A DNA stretch of 64,000 nucleotides, from contig NZ_NOKQ01000220.1 in NCBI RefSeq assembly GCF_002265435.1, positions 62,001 to 126,000 of the forward strand, read 5' to 3'. Under the pieces are notes generated by a model that saw nothing but the letters and a program-made list of their open reading frames with translations, was not told the DNA's origin and ran no database searches. The stretch is from Tetzosporium hominis (GTDB taxonomy: Bacteria > Bacillota > Bacilli > Bacillales_A > Planococcaceae). Positions 42,969 to 52,220 of the stretch are shown here, piece after piece (positions within the stretch are counted from its first letter, which is position 1; every line of letters begins with the position of its first letter). Both the position numbers and the translations under genes were made by a program.

Positions 42969-44492
42969 ATGGAAGCTGTGAAAAAGAGAGGTTTATTTTC
43001 AAGGTTTTTAGATGTTGTGGAAAAGGTAGGGAACAAATTACCGGATCCCGTGACGCTCTTCATTTTATTTGCTTTAGCTATTTTAGTAGTCTCCCATTTT
43101 GCTGCGATGGCGGGCCTATCCGTAATAAATCCTGGAACGAATGAAGAAGTAAAGGCTATCAGTTTGTTAACAAAGACCGGTTTTCAAGAAATCATGACCA
43201 AGATGGTGACGAACTTTGCGAACTTCCCACCATTAGGACTCGTACTTGTGACGATGATCGGGGTTGGGCTTGCAGAGGGAGTAGGATTGATTTCCGCTCT
43301 ACTTCGTAAAGTCGTTCAGGCGGCTCCGAAGAAAATGATTACTTTTGCTATTGTATTTGCTGGTGTGTTAGCGAACATGGCAGGGGATGCAGGTTTTATC
43401 GTCCTTCCTCCAATTGCGGCTCTTGTTTTCATGAGTGTTGGTCGCCATCCGATCGCAGGTATGGCTGCTGCTTATGCTGCAGTAGCAGGCGGATTTAGTG
43501 CAAACTTGATTGTTAACATGCTAGATGCACTTTTAGCAGGTTTTACACAGACCGCAGCTGAAATCGTAAATCCAGATATCGTTGTGAATCCAGCTATGAA
43601 CTTCTATTTCTTGTTAGGTTCTTGTTTCATCATTGTACCTCTTGCTATTTGGGTGACAGAAAAAATTGTTGAACCACGATTACCCGAGTACACAGGTCCT
43701 ACATTTTCTATGGAACCTCTTAAATCAGAAGAACTCAAAGGCTTGAAACTTGCTGGTTTAGCGGCAGTCCTTTTCTTAGCTCTTGTTGCAGTGACAATCG
43801 TACCTGAGAGCGGCTGGTTACGTGGAGAAGATGGTGGCATTGTCATTTCTCCGTTCATGAGTTCTCTTGTGCCTGTAATTATGGGGTTGTTCCTATTCCC
43901 AGCACTCGCTTACGGATTTACGACTAAGTCGCTACGCAATGACAAAGATGTGGCGAATGAAATGGGGAAAGCGATGAGCTCAATGGGGCTCTATATCATT
44001 ATTGCTTTCTTTGCCGCTCAGTTTATTGCTTATTTCAACTGGAGCAATCTAGGAATCATCATGGCAGTGAATGGTGCTGAACTTTTACAAGGGATTGGAT
44101 TCAAAGGGCTTCCACTGTTAATTGGTTTTATCCTGTTCTCAGCCTTCTTAAATTTATTTATAGCTTCGGCTTCTGCAAAGTGGGCAATTGTAGGACCGGT
44201 CTTTGTACCAATGTTCATGTTACTCGGGTACAGTCCAGCATTTACCCAGCTTGCATACCGAATTGGGGATTCGATCACAAACCCGATAACTCCGATGTTT
44301 GCTTACTTCGCTATCTTACTGGCACTTGCAAAACGTTACGATAAGAATCTGGGACTCGGTTCTCTAATTTCTATTATGCTTCCTTATACTATTGTGTTTG
44401 GAATTGCATGGATCGCATTCTTTGCGATTTGGTACTTCTTAGGACTACCATTAGGACCAGGAGCTGTTATTGAATATCCACTAGGAGGCTAA
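42969..44492 (+). CDS. AbgT family transporter
   Basis: A 507-aa membrane transporter with about 11 helices. It opens with FLDVVEKVGNKLPDPVTLFI and contains NMAGDAGFIVLPPIAALVF and AGGFSANLIVNMLDALLAG, plus the late SASAKWAIVGPVFVPMFMLLGYSP, all typical of AbgT. E. coli AbgT imports p-aminobenzoyl-glutamate; some members export sulfonamides. Here it is followed after 2 bp by an M20 carbamoyl-amino-acid-type hydrolase and faces an M20D peptidase, which supports import. GGGGAG precedes ATG 42969. Confidence 0.92.
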   Translation: MEAVKKRGLFSRFLDVVEKVGNKLPDPVTLFILFALAILVVSHFAAMAGLSVINPGTNEEVKAISLLTKTGFQEIMTKMVTNFANFPPLGLVLVTMIGVGLAEGVGLISALLRKVVQAAPKKMITFAIVFAGVLANMAGDAGFIVLPPIAALVFMSVGRHPIAGMAAAYAAVAGGFSANLIVNMLDALLAGFTQTAAEIVNPDIVVNPAMNFYFLLGSCFIIVPLAIWVTEKIVEPRLPEYTGPTFSMEPLKSEELKGLKLAGLAAVLFLALVAVTIVPESGWLRGEDGGIVISPFMSSLVPVIMGLFLFPALAYGFTTKSLRNDKDVANEMGKAMSSMGLYIIIAFFAAQFIAYFNWSNLGIIMAVNGAELLQGIGFKGLPLLIGFILFSAFLNLFIASASAKWAIVGPVFVPMFMLLGYSPAFTQLAYRIGDSITNPITPMFAYFAILLALAKRYDKNLGLGSLISIMLPYTIVFGIAWIAFFAIWYFLGLPLGPGAVIEYPLGG

Positions 44493-44494
44493 AA

Positions 44495-45778
44495 ATGTTT
44501 ACATATGAACGATTAACTCAGGCTATAGACCAGGTTCCTGCGTATCCGGGAATTGACCCTCAAGAAGTCGCTGATAAGTTAAATGAATTGATGCAGATCG
44601 GTTTGACTTCAGAAGGTGGAATGCACCGCTTTCCGTACACGACGACAGAAAAACAAGCAAAAGACGTGTTTGTTCGCTGGATGGAAGAAGCAGGTCTTGC
44701 GGTAAGCGAAGATGCTATTGGGAACCTCTATGGTCGCCTAGAAGGTGAAGATCCCTCCTTGCCAGTTGTAATGACGGGATCTCACCTAGACAGCGTTCCG
44801 AATGGCGGCGCATTTGATGGACCTCTTGGCTGTATCAGCAGCTTGCTCGCAGTTAAGGCTATCAAAGCTAGAGGCATTCAGCCAAAACGTGGGATTGAAG
44901 TTGTGGTGTTTGTTGATGAGGAAGGAGCGCGTTTTCGAAATGGGATTTTCGGAAGCCGTGTCTTGATGGGAGAAGTCAGCTACGAGGATCTTCTGCGCTT
45001 TCAGGATGATGCGGGGATTGGGCTTGTAGATGCCATGCGCGAAATGGGCTTCACTCCTGAAGATGTACAAGTGCATACTCGTCAAGCGGATGAGATTCAT
45101 GCATTTTTAGAGCTTCACATCGAACAAGGCGTGAAACTAGAAGAGACGGGAACGAACATCGGAGTAGTCGAAGGAATTGCAGGTCCAGCGTGGTTGACGG
45201 CTACCTATAAAGGAAACACAGACCATGCAGGGAATACGCCGATGGACGCCAGAAAAGATACAGTTCCTGCTGCGGCAGAACTAATTTTAGAAGTTGAGAA
45301 ATTGCCGCGACAGATCAATGGAACAGCAGTCGCAACTGTAGGGAAATTACACGTCTTTCCGAATGGTTCCAATGTGATTGCGGGAGAAACGCAAGTGACT
45401 GTGGATGTGCGAGATATTTACGAAGACACACGGGCGGATTTACTTGAACGAATCTATGACGCTGCCGAACGAATTGCAAAGGCAAGAGGTCTAGAAGTGA
45501 CGATTGAGCAAGACGTCCAGATACCGCCTGTCTTGGTTCCAGAAGAGATTCAACAAATCATCCGAGATGCAGCTGGGGCTTGTGGCTTGTCGACAATGCC
45601 ACTTGTTAGCGGAGCAGGTCATGACGCTATGATCATGGGCAAATATGTTCCATCAGGAATGGTTTTTGTACCTAGCCATAACGGCAAAAGCCATTCTCCA
45701 GATGAATGGACGGGGCTTGCGGACTGCGTAAACGGCGTAGCCGTCATGACAGAAGCGCTTGTTGCTCTTTCAAAATAA
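44495..45778 (+). CDS. M20 family Zn-dependent hydrolase (hydantoinase/carbamoylase type)
   Basis: A 427-aa M20C-type protein of the allantoate amidohydrolase / N-carbamoyl-L-amino acid hydrolase group. Metal-site motifs: TGSHLDSVPNGGAFDGPLG (His and Asp), FVDEEGARF (Glu-Glu), LELHIEQG and the late SGAGHDAMIM. A lid domain with NTDHAGNTPMDARKD is present. It cleaves carbamoyl- or acyl-amino acids. The ATG is 2 bp after the AbgT stop with GGAGG in the end of that gene, so the two are coupled: uptake followed by hydrolysis. Confidence 0.92.
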   Translation: MFTYERLTQAIDQVPAYPGIDPQEVADKLNELMQIGLTSEGGMHRFPYTTTEKQAKDVFVRWMEEAGLAVSEDAIGNLYGRLEGEDPSLPVVMTGSHLDSVPNGGAFDGPLGCISSLLAVKAIKARGIQPKRGIEVVVFVDEEGARFRNGIFGSRVLMGEVSYEDLLRFQDDAGIGLVDAMREMGFTPEDVQVHTRQADEIHAFLELHIEQGVKLEETGTNIGVVEGIAGPAWLTATYKGNTDHAGNTPMDARKDTVPAAAELILEVEKLPRQINGTAVATVGKLHVFPNGSNVIAGETQVTVDVRDIYEDTRADLLERIYDAAERIAKARGLEVTIEQDVQIPPVLVPEEIQQIIRDAAGACGLSTMPLVSGAGHDAMIMGKYVPSGMVFVPSHNGKSHSPDEWTGLADCVNGVAVMTEALVALSK

Positions 45779-45784
45779 ATCAAA

Positions 45785-45821
45785 AAACATCCTCTCAGCT
45801 AATTGCCGAGAGGATGTTTTC
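45785..45821. terminator. bidirectional terminator (hydrolase / MFS)
   Basis: Thirteen-bp perfect stem AAAACATCCTCTC/GAGAGGATGTTTT with an 11-nt loop. Confidence 0.85.
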
Positions 45822-45824
45822 AGT

Positions 45825-46997
45825 TTACATAGTAGCTTTTGCTTTTAGTCTCCAGTTAATTGAAAGGAAAAGCGTAGCAATCAGGACAACTAGGCCAAGC
45901 ATGAACGGATACTTCATATCGACATCATAAATCGCACCAGCCAGCAAAGGCCCTAAGATATTCCCGATACTCATGTAAGAGTTGTTAAGTCCCATCGCAA
46001 GCCCTTGTTCTTTGCCAGCCATTTTCGAAATCATGGTCGTCAGTACAGGACGAAGCAGGGAAGTCGCTAAGAATACTAATAGTGTGATGCCGAAGAACAT
46101 CGCGTAACTAGTCGCAATTAGCGATAAGAAGAAGCCGAGTGCTGCCACACCTAAGAACACAATCAAGAGGGCAGGTTCTCCGAAGCGGCGAACCAAGTAA
46201 TCTACTACGAATAACTGAATGACGACACTGACAGTTCCAGTTGCTGTAATCATCCAAGCAATCTCTTGTGCTGTCGCACCAAAAGCAGCATCGACATAAA
46301 GGCCAAGCACGGTTTCATATGCAATCAATCCAAAGCTCATGACCATGATGATGATCAAGGGAATGAAGTACGGTTTTTTCGGGGACTGCATGACATCATC
46401 AAGGAGTGAAGACTGAGGACGCGTCATGACATCTCCTTCAGGTTGACTCTCTTGCAATGTGAAATAGGAAATGACTACAGCTAGTAATCCGACGATAGCC
46501 GAAACAAGTAGCGGGGTCTTCGTTCCGTATTCTGCTAAGAATCCTCCGATTCCAGGTCCTACGACAATACCTAGTGACATAGAAGCAGAGATGAAACTGT
46601 TCCCTTTCGCACGTTGATCCATCGTTGTGATATCGGCAACATACGCAAAGATGGCCGGGATACAGAATGCGGCACCGACGCCTCCGATGAAGCGCGAGAT
46701 GTACACGAAGAAGATGTTAGGTGCCAGGTAAAACAGTAACATAGAAAATCCGAGGCCAAAGAGTCCGAGGATGATCATCTTGCGGCGGCCGTATTGGTCT
46801 GTCCAGCGTCCACCAATAGGAGAGAAGATGAGTTGTGCTCCAGCAAATAAGGCGATGATCATCCCGGCTGCTGTCCCGCCTTGTCCGAGTTCTCGTAGAT
46901 ATTCAGGTAAAATCGGAAGGATCAAACCGAAGCTTCCGACAGCAATGAACATGTTCAACATTAAGATAGCTAATTTTTTTCGTTGGTCTTTTGTCAT
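45825..46997 (-). CDS. MFS multidrug-type transporter (NorA/Bmr-like)
   Basis: A 390-aa major facilitator with 12 helices of the drug:H+ antiporter type. It has FGLILPILPEYLREL after helix 1, motif A as GRWTDQYGRRKMI, and motif C as SLGIVVGPGIGGFL in helix 5, which mark DHA1 exporters such as NorA and Bmr. No regulator adjoins. I use ATG 46997; a GTG at 47009 is possible. The substrate is unknown. Confidence 0.87.
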   Translation of the reverse strand: MTKDQRKKLAILMLNMFIAVGSFGLILPILPEYLRELGQGGTAAGMIIALFAGAQLIFSPIGGRWTDQYGRRKMIILGLFGLGFSMLLFYLAPNIFFVYISRFIGGVGAAFCIPAIFAYVADITTMDQRAKGNSFISASMSLGIVVGPGIGGFLAEYGTKTPLLVSAIVGLLAVVISYFTLQESQPEGDVMTRPQSSLLDDVMQSPKKPYFIPLIIIMVMSFGLIAYETVLGLYVDAAFGATAQEIAWMITATGTVSVVIQLFVVDYLVRRFGEPALLIVFLGVAALGFFLSLIATSYAMFFGITLLVFLATSLLRPVLTTMISKMAGKEQGLAMGLNNSYMSIGNILGPLLAGAIYDVDMKYPFMLGLVVLIATLFLSINWRLKAKATM

Positions 46998-47143
46998 TTG
47001 GGGTCTCACTTTCTATTTCAGTACTAAACTATTATATGGACAGATAGAAGAAATAGCGACCTCTAACACTTCGTTTCACGAAAAAAGAATGTTGGCAGAA
47101 TTCAAAAAGAGGTCTAGACTAAAGGCGAGGGGGGATGCGGTTC

Positions 47144-48073
47144 GTGACTTATTTTTCGTTGTTATTCTTTCAAATTATCGTTCCAATACTAGTCTTACTA
47201 GGACTTGGAGCCGTTCTTCAAAAGAAATTCGCATTTCGGGTCAAAGCTCTATCCCAGCTCGTCACCTTTTGTTTTATGCCGGCGGCGGTCTTTATCAATC
47301 TTTATGAAACTGTGATTTCCTTACCTGTATTGACCCAAGTCATGGGGTTTATTGTTCTATTTATTCTATCGCAAATGTTACTTGGCACACTCGGTGCGAA
47401 ATGGTTAGGCCTGCCTCGAGCAGAAGCGGCGGTGTTTAAAAACAGTATCGTGTTGATCAACTCAGGAAACTACGGCTTACCGGTTGCGCAACTATTGTAT
47501 GCAGCCAATCCGATAGGGGTCGCTATTCAAGTCATCATGGTCATCTTTCAAAATATCACGACGTATACATATGGTTTGTTCAATTTAATTTCTACTACAA
47601 AATCCGGTTGGGCTATCGTCAAAGAAGTTATTCGTATGCCTATCGTCGTCGCGCTTGTTTTAGGTGCACTGCTCAATCTGTTGCATGTTCCGATACCAGC
47701 TCCGATTCGCATTCCAATTGACTATGTGGCGGATGGATTTGTCGCGGTGGCATTAATTACGTTAGGAGCACAGCTTTCTACCATCAAAGTCAAGTCGGTG
47801 CTCAATAAAACGGTGTTCCTCAGCAGTTTTTTTCGTTTAGTAATGGGACCTGCTGTAGCGTTTGGCTTGATCTTGCTACTAGGGTTAGAGGGCATCATCG
47901 CCCAGTCACTACTTATTGCTAGTGCGTTTCCAACATCTCGCAACAGTGCAAGTCTCGCGCTTGAATACGATGTGGATGCGGATACAGCAGCTCAGACAGT
48001 GTTATTTTCAACCGTAGTCAGTGCCTTGACGGTTACGTGTGTTATCTATATCTCAACTATTTTATTCAGTTAG
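47144..48073 (+). CDS. AEC family transporter
   Basis: A 309-aa auxin-efflux-carrier-type permease with about 10 helices. Typical features are the first helix QIIVPILVLLGLGAVLQKKF, the central NSGNYGLPVAQLLY and DYVADGFVAVALITLGAQL, and the late ASAFPTSRNSASLALEYDVD. Bacterial AEC proteins carry malate, malonate or amino-acid derivatives. The start is GTG 47144, 9 bp after GAGGGGGG; ATG 47135 is too close to that site. An EamA exporter follows after 13 bp, so they are probably cotranscribed. Confidence 0.85.
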   Translation: MTYFSLLFFQIIVPILVLLGLGAVLQKKFAFRVKALSQLVTFCFMPAAVFINLYETVISLPVLTQVMGFIVLFILSQMLLGTLGAKWLGLPRAEAAVFKNSIVLINSGNYGLPVAQLLYAANPIGVAIQVIMVIFQNITTYTYGLFNLISTTKSGWAIVKEVIRMPIVVALVLGALLNLLHVPIPAPIRIPIDYVADGFVAVALITLGAQLSTIKVKSVLNKTVFLSSFFRLVMGPAVAFGLILLLGLEGIIAQSLLIASAFPTSRNSASLALEYDVDADTAAQTVLFSTVVSALTVTCVIYISTILFS

Positions 48074-48086
48074 GACGTGTCTTACA

Positions 48087-48983
48087 GTGGCTCAAGAATC
48101 CTCACCTAAGATTATTTTCCCTTTATTTATTTCCATCGTGGCCATCTCGTTTGCAGCGATTTTTGTGAAGTGGTCGGATGCTCCGGCTACGGTACTTAGT
48201 ATGTACCGGATGTTGCTAGCGACTTTATTTTTATTGCCGATTGTTTGGGTGCGTCGAGAAGAGTTCAAACATGTCACTTCGCGTGAGTGGCGACTTCTTG
48301 CTTTCTCCGGTGTCTTTTTAGCACTTCACTTTGCTCTGTGGTTTGGTTCTTTGAAACTAACGACTGTGGCTAGTTCTACTATTATCTTGGCGCTTCAACC
48401 GATTGTTTCGCTCATCGGAGGCTTCCTTGTCTTTCGCGAACGAACGACGCGTGCAGCTCTTGTCACCATGGGAGTGGCGGTCTTAGGTGCTGTCATGATC
48501 GGATGGGGTGATTTTGGTCTGAGCGCAGCAGCCATCTTAGGAGACGTCTTGTCTTTCTTAAGTGTTATTGCCGTAGTTGGATACTTGCTGATTGGACAGA
48601 GCGCGGTGAAAAAGGTCTCACACTGGATTTATAGCTTTTCTGTATTTGGCTTTGCTGGAATCGCACTAGTTCTCTATAACTTGATTGCTGGCGTTTCGTT
48701 TACTGGGTATAGTGGACAAGATTGGGGAATCTTCGTTCTTCTCGCGGTGGTCCCAACGATTTCGCACATGATCAACAACTGGTTATTGAAGTATGTCAAT
48801 GCAACGACCATCTCTATGAGTATTCTTGGTGAACCGGTCGGGGCGACACTCCTTGCCGTATGGCTACTAGGCGAGCGCTTGACTGGGTGGCAGTTAGTCG
48901 GGGGCGTCCTCGTCTTAGCTGGCGTATTCTTATTCTTGTTGCAACAAATGAGACGGAAACCTAAAGTGTCAGACTATTCTTGA
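48087..48983 (+). CDS. EamA/DMT family transporter
   Basis: A 298-aa permease with ten helices in two EamA repeats. The first is FPLFISIVAISFAAIFVKWSD, then SMYRMLLATLFLLP and SSTIILALQPIVSLIGGFLVFRER. The second contains HMINNWLLKYVNATTISMS and GEPVGATLLAVWLLGERLTG. These proteins export amino acids or other metabolites. GTG 48087 is chosen as the start, since the first helix begins near residue 10. It lies 52 bp before the LacI regulator but seems unrelated to that operon. Confidence 0.85.
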   Translation: MAQESSPKIIFPLFISIVAISFAAIFVKWSDAPATVLSMYRMLLATLFLLPIVWVRREEFKHVTSREWRLLAFSGVFLALHFALWFGSLKLTTVASSTIILALQPIVSLIGGFLVFRERTTRAALVTMGVAVLGAVMIGWGDFGLSAAAILGDVLSFLSVIAVVGYLLIGQSAVKKVSHWIYSFSVFGFAGIALVLYNLIAGVSFTGYSGQDWGIFVLLAVVPTISHMINNWLLKYVNATTISMSILGEPVGATLLAVWLLGERLTGWQLVGGVLVLAGVFLFLLQQMRRKPKVSDYS

Positions 48984-49035
48984 CATTTAGTCTTTCTATC
49001 ATTTATGATGACAGTACTTACTGGAGGAGAAACTC

Positions 49036-50028
49036 ATGGTCTCATCAAAAGACGTAGCAAAATTTGCAGGTGTCTCTCAAACTACCGTGTCTCGAGTGTT
49101 AAATGCGCCGGAGACTGTAAAAGAGAAGACGCGTCAACGTGTGTTGGACGCCATCGAGACCTTGAATTATCATCCAAATGCAATTGCTCGGTCATTAGTC
49201 AGCAACTCTACTCGGTCTATCGCTCTAGTGTCCGGACCTTTACATAATCCATTTTTTGCGGACTCTGTCACAGCTATCATTCAATTTGCGCGGTTGCAAG
49301 GCTATCAAGTCACCGTACATTTTGAAGATTTAGGTAGCAATGAAAGTGTTTTTGAAAGTTTAGCTAAGTCTAAAGTAGATGGCATGATTTTATCCTCTAT
49401 TTATTTGGAGGACCCCATCTTTTCAAAGTTGTCTCGATTCGGAATACCATTTGTTTTCTTTAACCGGAAACCTGTGGAGCCGAGCCATTTCGTTGAAATT
49501 GATAATCTACAGGCAGGAAGACTTGGAGCTCGGCATTTACTAGATCTTGGTCACCGCCATATTGCTTGGGTCGGAGGGCCTCAAACAATGAGTACATTTG
49601 CTGGCCGGTATGCCGGGTTTCGAGAAGTAATGAATGAAAATGGATACGTAACCAAACCATCTTGGACCGTCGTGACAGATACAAGTCCACAACATATTCA
49701 CAAACAGATGATTCGATTGCTCAAAGAGAAGGAAAAACCTACAGCTATTTTTGCTGCAACCGATTCCATTGCTATTTATGTGTTAGATGTCCTGAAATCT
49801 ATGGGATACCGAGTACCTGAAGATATCAGTGTATTAGGGATTGATAATGTCACATGGAGTAGCCATTCTTCATTTAATTTAACGACGATTGGCGCTACCT
49901 ACCCAAAAAATTTAGGGCAAATTGGGGTGGAGACGTTATTTTCTATCATGGAATCTCCAAGTGAAAAGTGGATTCAAAAAACACTACCCGTTCACTTGAT
50001 TCCAAGAGGTACGACTGCCTCGATCTAG
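49036..50028 (+). CDS. LacI family transcriptional regulator
   Basis: A 330-aa repressor. N-terminal HTH with SSKDVAKFAGVSQTTVSRVL and the hinge HPNAIARSLVSN, then the periplasmic-binding-like sugar or effector domain (about 62-330). It precedes the lactonase-dehydrogenase operon in the same direction, and a LacI-type palindrome lies between them. It is the likely repressor of that operon; the inducer could be gamma-hydroxybutyrate or succinate semialdehyde, as for BlcR, but BlcR is of the IclR family, so this is inference. GGAGGAG precedes the ATG. Confidence 0.92.
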   Translation: MVSSKDVAKFAGVSQTTVSRVLNAPETVKEKTRQRVLDAIETLNYHPNAIARSLVSNSTRSIALVSGPLHNPFFADSVTAIIQFARLQGYQVTVHFEDLGSNESVFESLAKSKVDGMILSSIYLEDPIFSKLSRFGIPFVFFNRKPVEPSHFVEIDNLQAGRLGARHLLDLGHRHIAWVGGPQTMSTFAGRYAGFREVMNENGYVTKPSWTVVTDTSPQHIHKQMIRLLKEKEKPTAIFAATDSIAIYVLDVLKSMGYRVPEDISVLGIDNVTWSSHSSFNLTTIGATYPKNLGQIGVETLFSIMESPSEKWIQKTLPVHLIPRGTTASI

Positions 50029-50045
50029 TTTGGCGATGGCTGAAA

Positions 50046-50061
50046 ATGAAATCGCTTTCGA
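50046..50061 (+). promoter_or_regulatory. LacI/CcpA-type operator upstream of the lactonase operon
   Basis: ATGAAATCGCTTTCGA contains the GAAA-TCGC-TTTC palindrome with central CG typical of LacI-family sites. It also fits the cre consensus except at the last position. It could bind the local LacI regulator, CcpA, or both. Confidence 0.6.
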
Positions 50062-50162
50062 AAAAATGAATACGTAACCATTCAAAGGGGGTGAGGCTTT
50101 AGGCAAAAACGATTAAGGAGACGGCGTTGCTTCTTTCACGGGATAAAAAGGAGGAAATTAGA

Positions 50163-51011
50163 GTGACTCATATTATTCAACCGCAGAAAAAGTTGTATGT
50201 AATGGATAACGGACGGATGCGTATGGACAAGAACTGGATGATTGCCATGCACAATCCGGCTACACTAACCAATCCAAATGCTCCAACAGAATTTGTTGAA
50301 TTTCCTGTTTACACGGTACTAATTGATCACCCAGAAGGAAAAATCCTTTTTGATACAGCGTGCAATCCCAATTCAATGGGTCCAGAAGGCCGTTGGGGTC
50401 AAGCAACGCAACAAATGTTTCCGATTGATATGCCTGAAGCCTGTTACTTACACAACCGCCTGGGAGAACTCGGCGTCCATCCGAAAGATATCAAGTATGT
50501 TGTCGCTTCCCACTTGCATCTTGACCATGCGGGATGTCTTGAACTCTTCACAAATGCACAAATCATTGTTCACGAAGACGAATTTAATGGCACACTTCAA
50601 ACTTACGCTCGCAATCAAAAAGAAGGCGCTTATGTGTGGGGCGATATTGATGCTTGGATCAAGAATAATTTGCAATGGAATACGATTAAACGGAATGAAG
50701 ACCGATTACAGCTGCTCCCTGGCGTAGAAGTTCTGAATTTTGGTAGTGGACATGCTTGGGGAATGCTCGGTCTACGAATTGATATGCCGGAGACAGGTGG
50801 TATCATCTTGGCATCTGACGCCATTTATACAGCAGAGAGTTTTGGTCCCCCGGTAAAACCACCTGGAATTCTATATGACTCAGTAGGATATAACGCTACC
50901 GTTGAACGTATCCGAAAACTGGCAAAAGAAACAAATTCTCAAGTCTGGTTTGGACATGATGCCAATCAGTTTGCTAATTTTAGAAAATCGACAGAAGGCT
51001 ACTATGAGTAA
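50163..51011 (+). CDS. N-acyl homoserine lactonase family metallo-beta-lactamase-fold lactonase (BlcC/AttM-like)
   Basis: A 282-aa metallo-lactonase. The zinc motif is SHLHLDHAGC (His 117, His 119, Asp 121, His 122), with the second-site GSGHAWG (His) and LASDAIY (Asp), and a late GHDANQF (His). AiiA/AttM-type enzymes open lactone rings. The gene is 12 bp before an iron alcohol dehydrogenase and a succinate semialdehyde dehydrogenase, as in the Agrobacterium blc operon, so gamma-butyrolactone is the most likely substrate. AHL quenching is possible. The start is GTG 50163 with AAGGAGG. Confidence 0.88.
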   Translation: MTHIIQPQKKLYVMDNGRMRMDKNWMIAMHNPATLTNPNAPTEFVEFPVYTVLIDHPEGKILFDTACNPNSMGPEGRWGQATQQMFPIDMPEACYLHNRLGELGVHPKDIKYVVASHLHLDHAGCLELFTNAQIIVHEDEFNGTLQTYARNQKEGAYVWGDIDAWIKNNLQWNTIKRNEDRLQLLPGVEVLNFGSGHAWGMLGLRIDMPETGGIILASDAIYTAESFGPPVKPPGILYDSVGYNATVERIRKLAKETNSQVWFGHDANQFANFRKSTEGYYE

Positions 51012-51022
51012 GGAGAGATAGG

Positions 51023-52204
51023 ATGAGTTATTCTCAATTGGTATTTGCTCCTCTCAGTTTCACAGGATGGGGAGCTCTGAAAGAGTTAATTCCACAAGTT
51101 GAAACGTTTTCGCCAAAAAAGATTTTAGTTCTTACAGACCCCATGTTGGACAAACTGGGATTAACGAAGCAGGTCACGGACCCACTTCATGAGAACGGGT
51201 TTGAAGTCGTTGTCTCGACCGATGTAGAGCCAGAACCGCCTCTAGAATTGGGAGAGCGATTGGTAGCCTTTACACGTGAAGGAGATTTTGATTTAGTGAT
51301 CGGGTTTGGAGGGGGAAGTGCTTTAGACCTTGCGAAGTTAGCCGCGGTTCTAGCTAAGAATGAAGGAAACGTGTCAGAGTATATGAACTTAACGGCAACA
51401 CGGACAATTCAACAGAAGGGCCTTCCTAAAATCCTAATTCCTACTACTGCAGGAACAGGTTCTGAAGTAACCAATATTTCTGTATTGTCTTTAGAATCTT
51501 CAAAAGATGTAGTGGCGCATCCCGCGCTAATTGCAGATGTGGCCATAGTAGATCCCGCTCTAACCGTGACGGTGCCACCTCGAGTAACAGCAGCAACAGG
51601 AGTAGATGCCTTGACGCATGCAATCGAAGCCTACGTTTCAGTCAATGCCTCTCCGACTTCGGATGCATTAGCTCTTCATGCCATCCGCATGATGAGTCGT
51701 GCGATTCGGACAGCAGTTCATGACGGGGAAGACCGAGAAGCTAGAACTGCAATGAGCCATGGCAGTTACATCGCTGGACTGGCGTTCTTTAATGCGGGAG
51801 TAGCTGGCGTTCATGCGCTCGCCTATCCACTCGGCGGACAGTTTCATATCCCGCATGGAGAATCGAATGCGGTGCTTCTTCCTTATGTGATGAACTATAT
51901 TCGCAAATCTACCGTGACACGTATGAGAGATATATACGAAGCGCTTGGTGGCAATGCATCCCTAATGAGTGATGAGGAAGCCTCTTATGCCTGTGTAGAC
52001 GAACTTGTTCGACTGGTTAAAGATGTAGGAATTCCTCATACATTGAAAGAGTTTGATATTCCAGAGTCTGCAATTGAATCTTTGACGCAAGACGGTGTGA
52101 AACAGAAGCGTATTTTGGCTCGCAGCCCTCTTCCACTCCTTGAAGAGGACATCCGAAAAGTTTATACAGCTGCTTACAGTGGTAAACTTACAGAACCAGC
52201 ATAA
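51023..52204 (+). CDS. iron-containing alcohol dehydrogenase (putative gamma-hydroxybutyrate dehydrogenase)
   Basis: A 393-aa group III Fe-dependent alcohol dehydrogenase. NAD-binding GFGGGSALDLAK, PTTAGTGSEVTN, and the metal ligands Asp and His in TGVDALTHAIEAYVS, GVHALAYPLGGQF and IPHGESNAVLLP are present. BlcB (AttL) of Agrobacterium belongs to this family and oxidises gamma-hydroxybutyrate to succinate semialdehyde. The step between the flanking lactonase and SSADH would be the same here. GGAG precedes the ATG. Confidence 0.88.
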   Translation: MSYSQLVFAPLSFTGWGALKELIPQVETFSPKKILVLTDPMLDKLGLTKQVTDPLHENGFEVVVSTDVEPEPPLELGERLVAFTREGDFDLVIGFGGGSALDLAKLAAVLAKNEGNVSEYMNLTATRTIQQKGLPKILIPTTAGTGSEVTNISVLSLESSKDVVAHPALIADVAIVDPALTVTVPPRVTAATGVDALTHAIEAYVSVNASPTSDALALHAIRMMSRAIRTAVHDGEDREARTAMSHGSYIAGLAFFNAGVAGVHALAYPLGGQFHIPHGESNAVLLPYVMNYIRKSTVTRMRDIYEALGGNASLMSDEEASYACVDELVRLVKDVGIPHTLKEFDIPESAIESLTQDGVKQKRILARSPLPLLEEDIRKVYTAAYSGKLTEPA

Positions 52205-52220
52205 ATGAAGGAGTGGAAAC

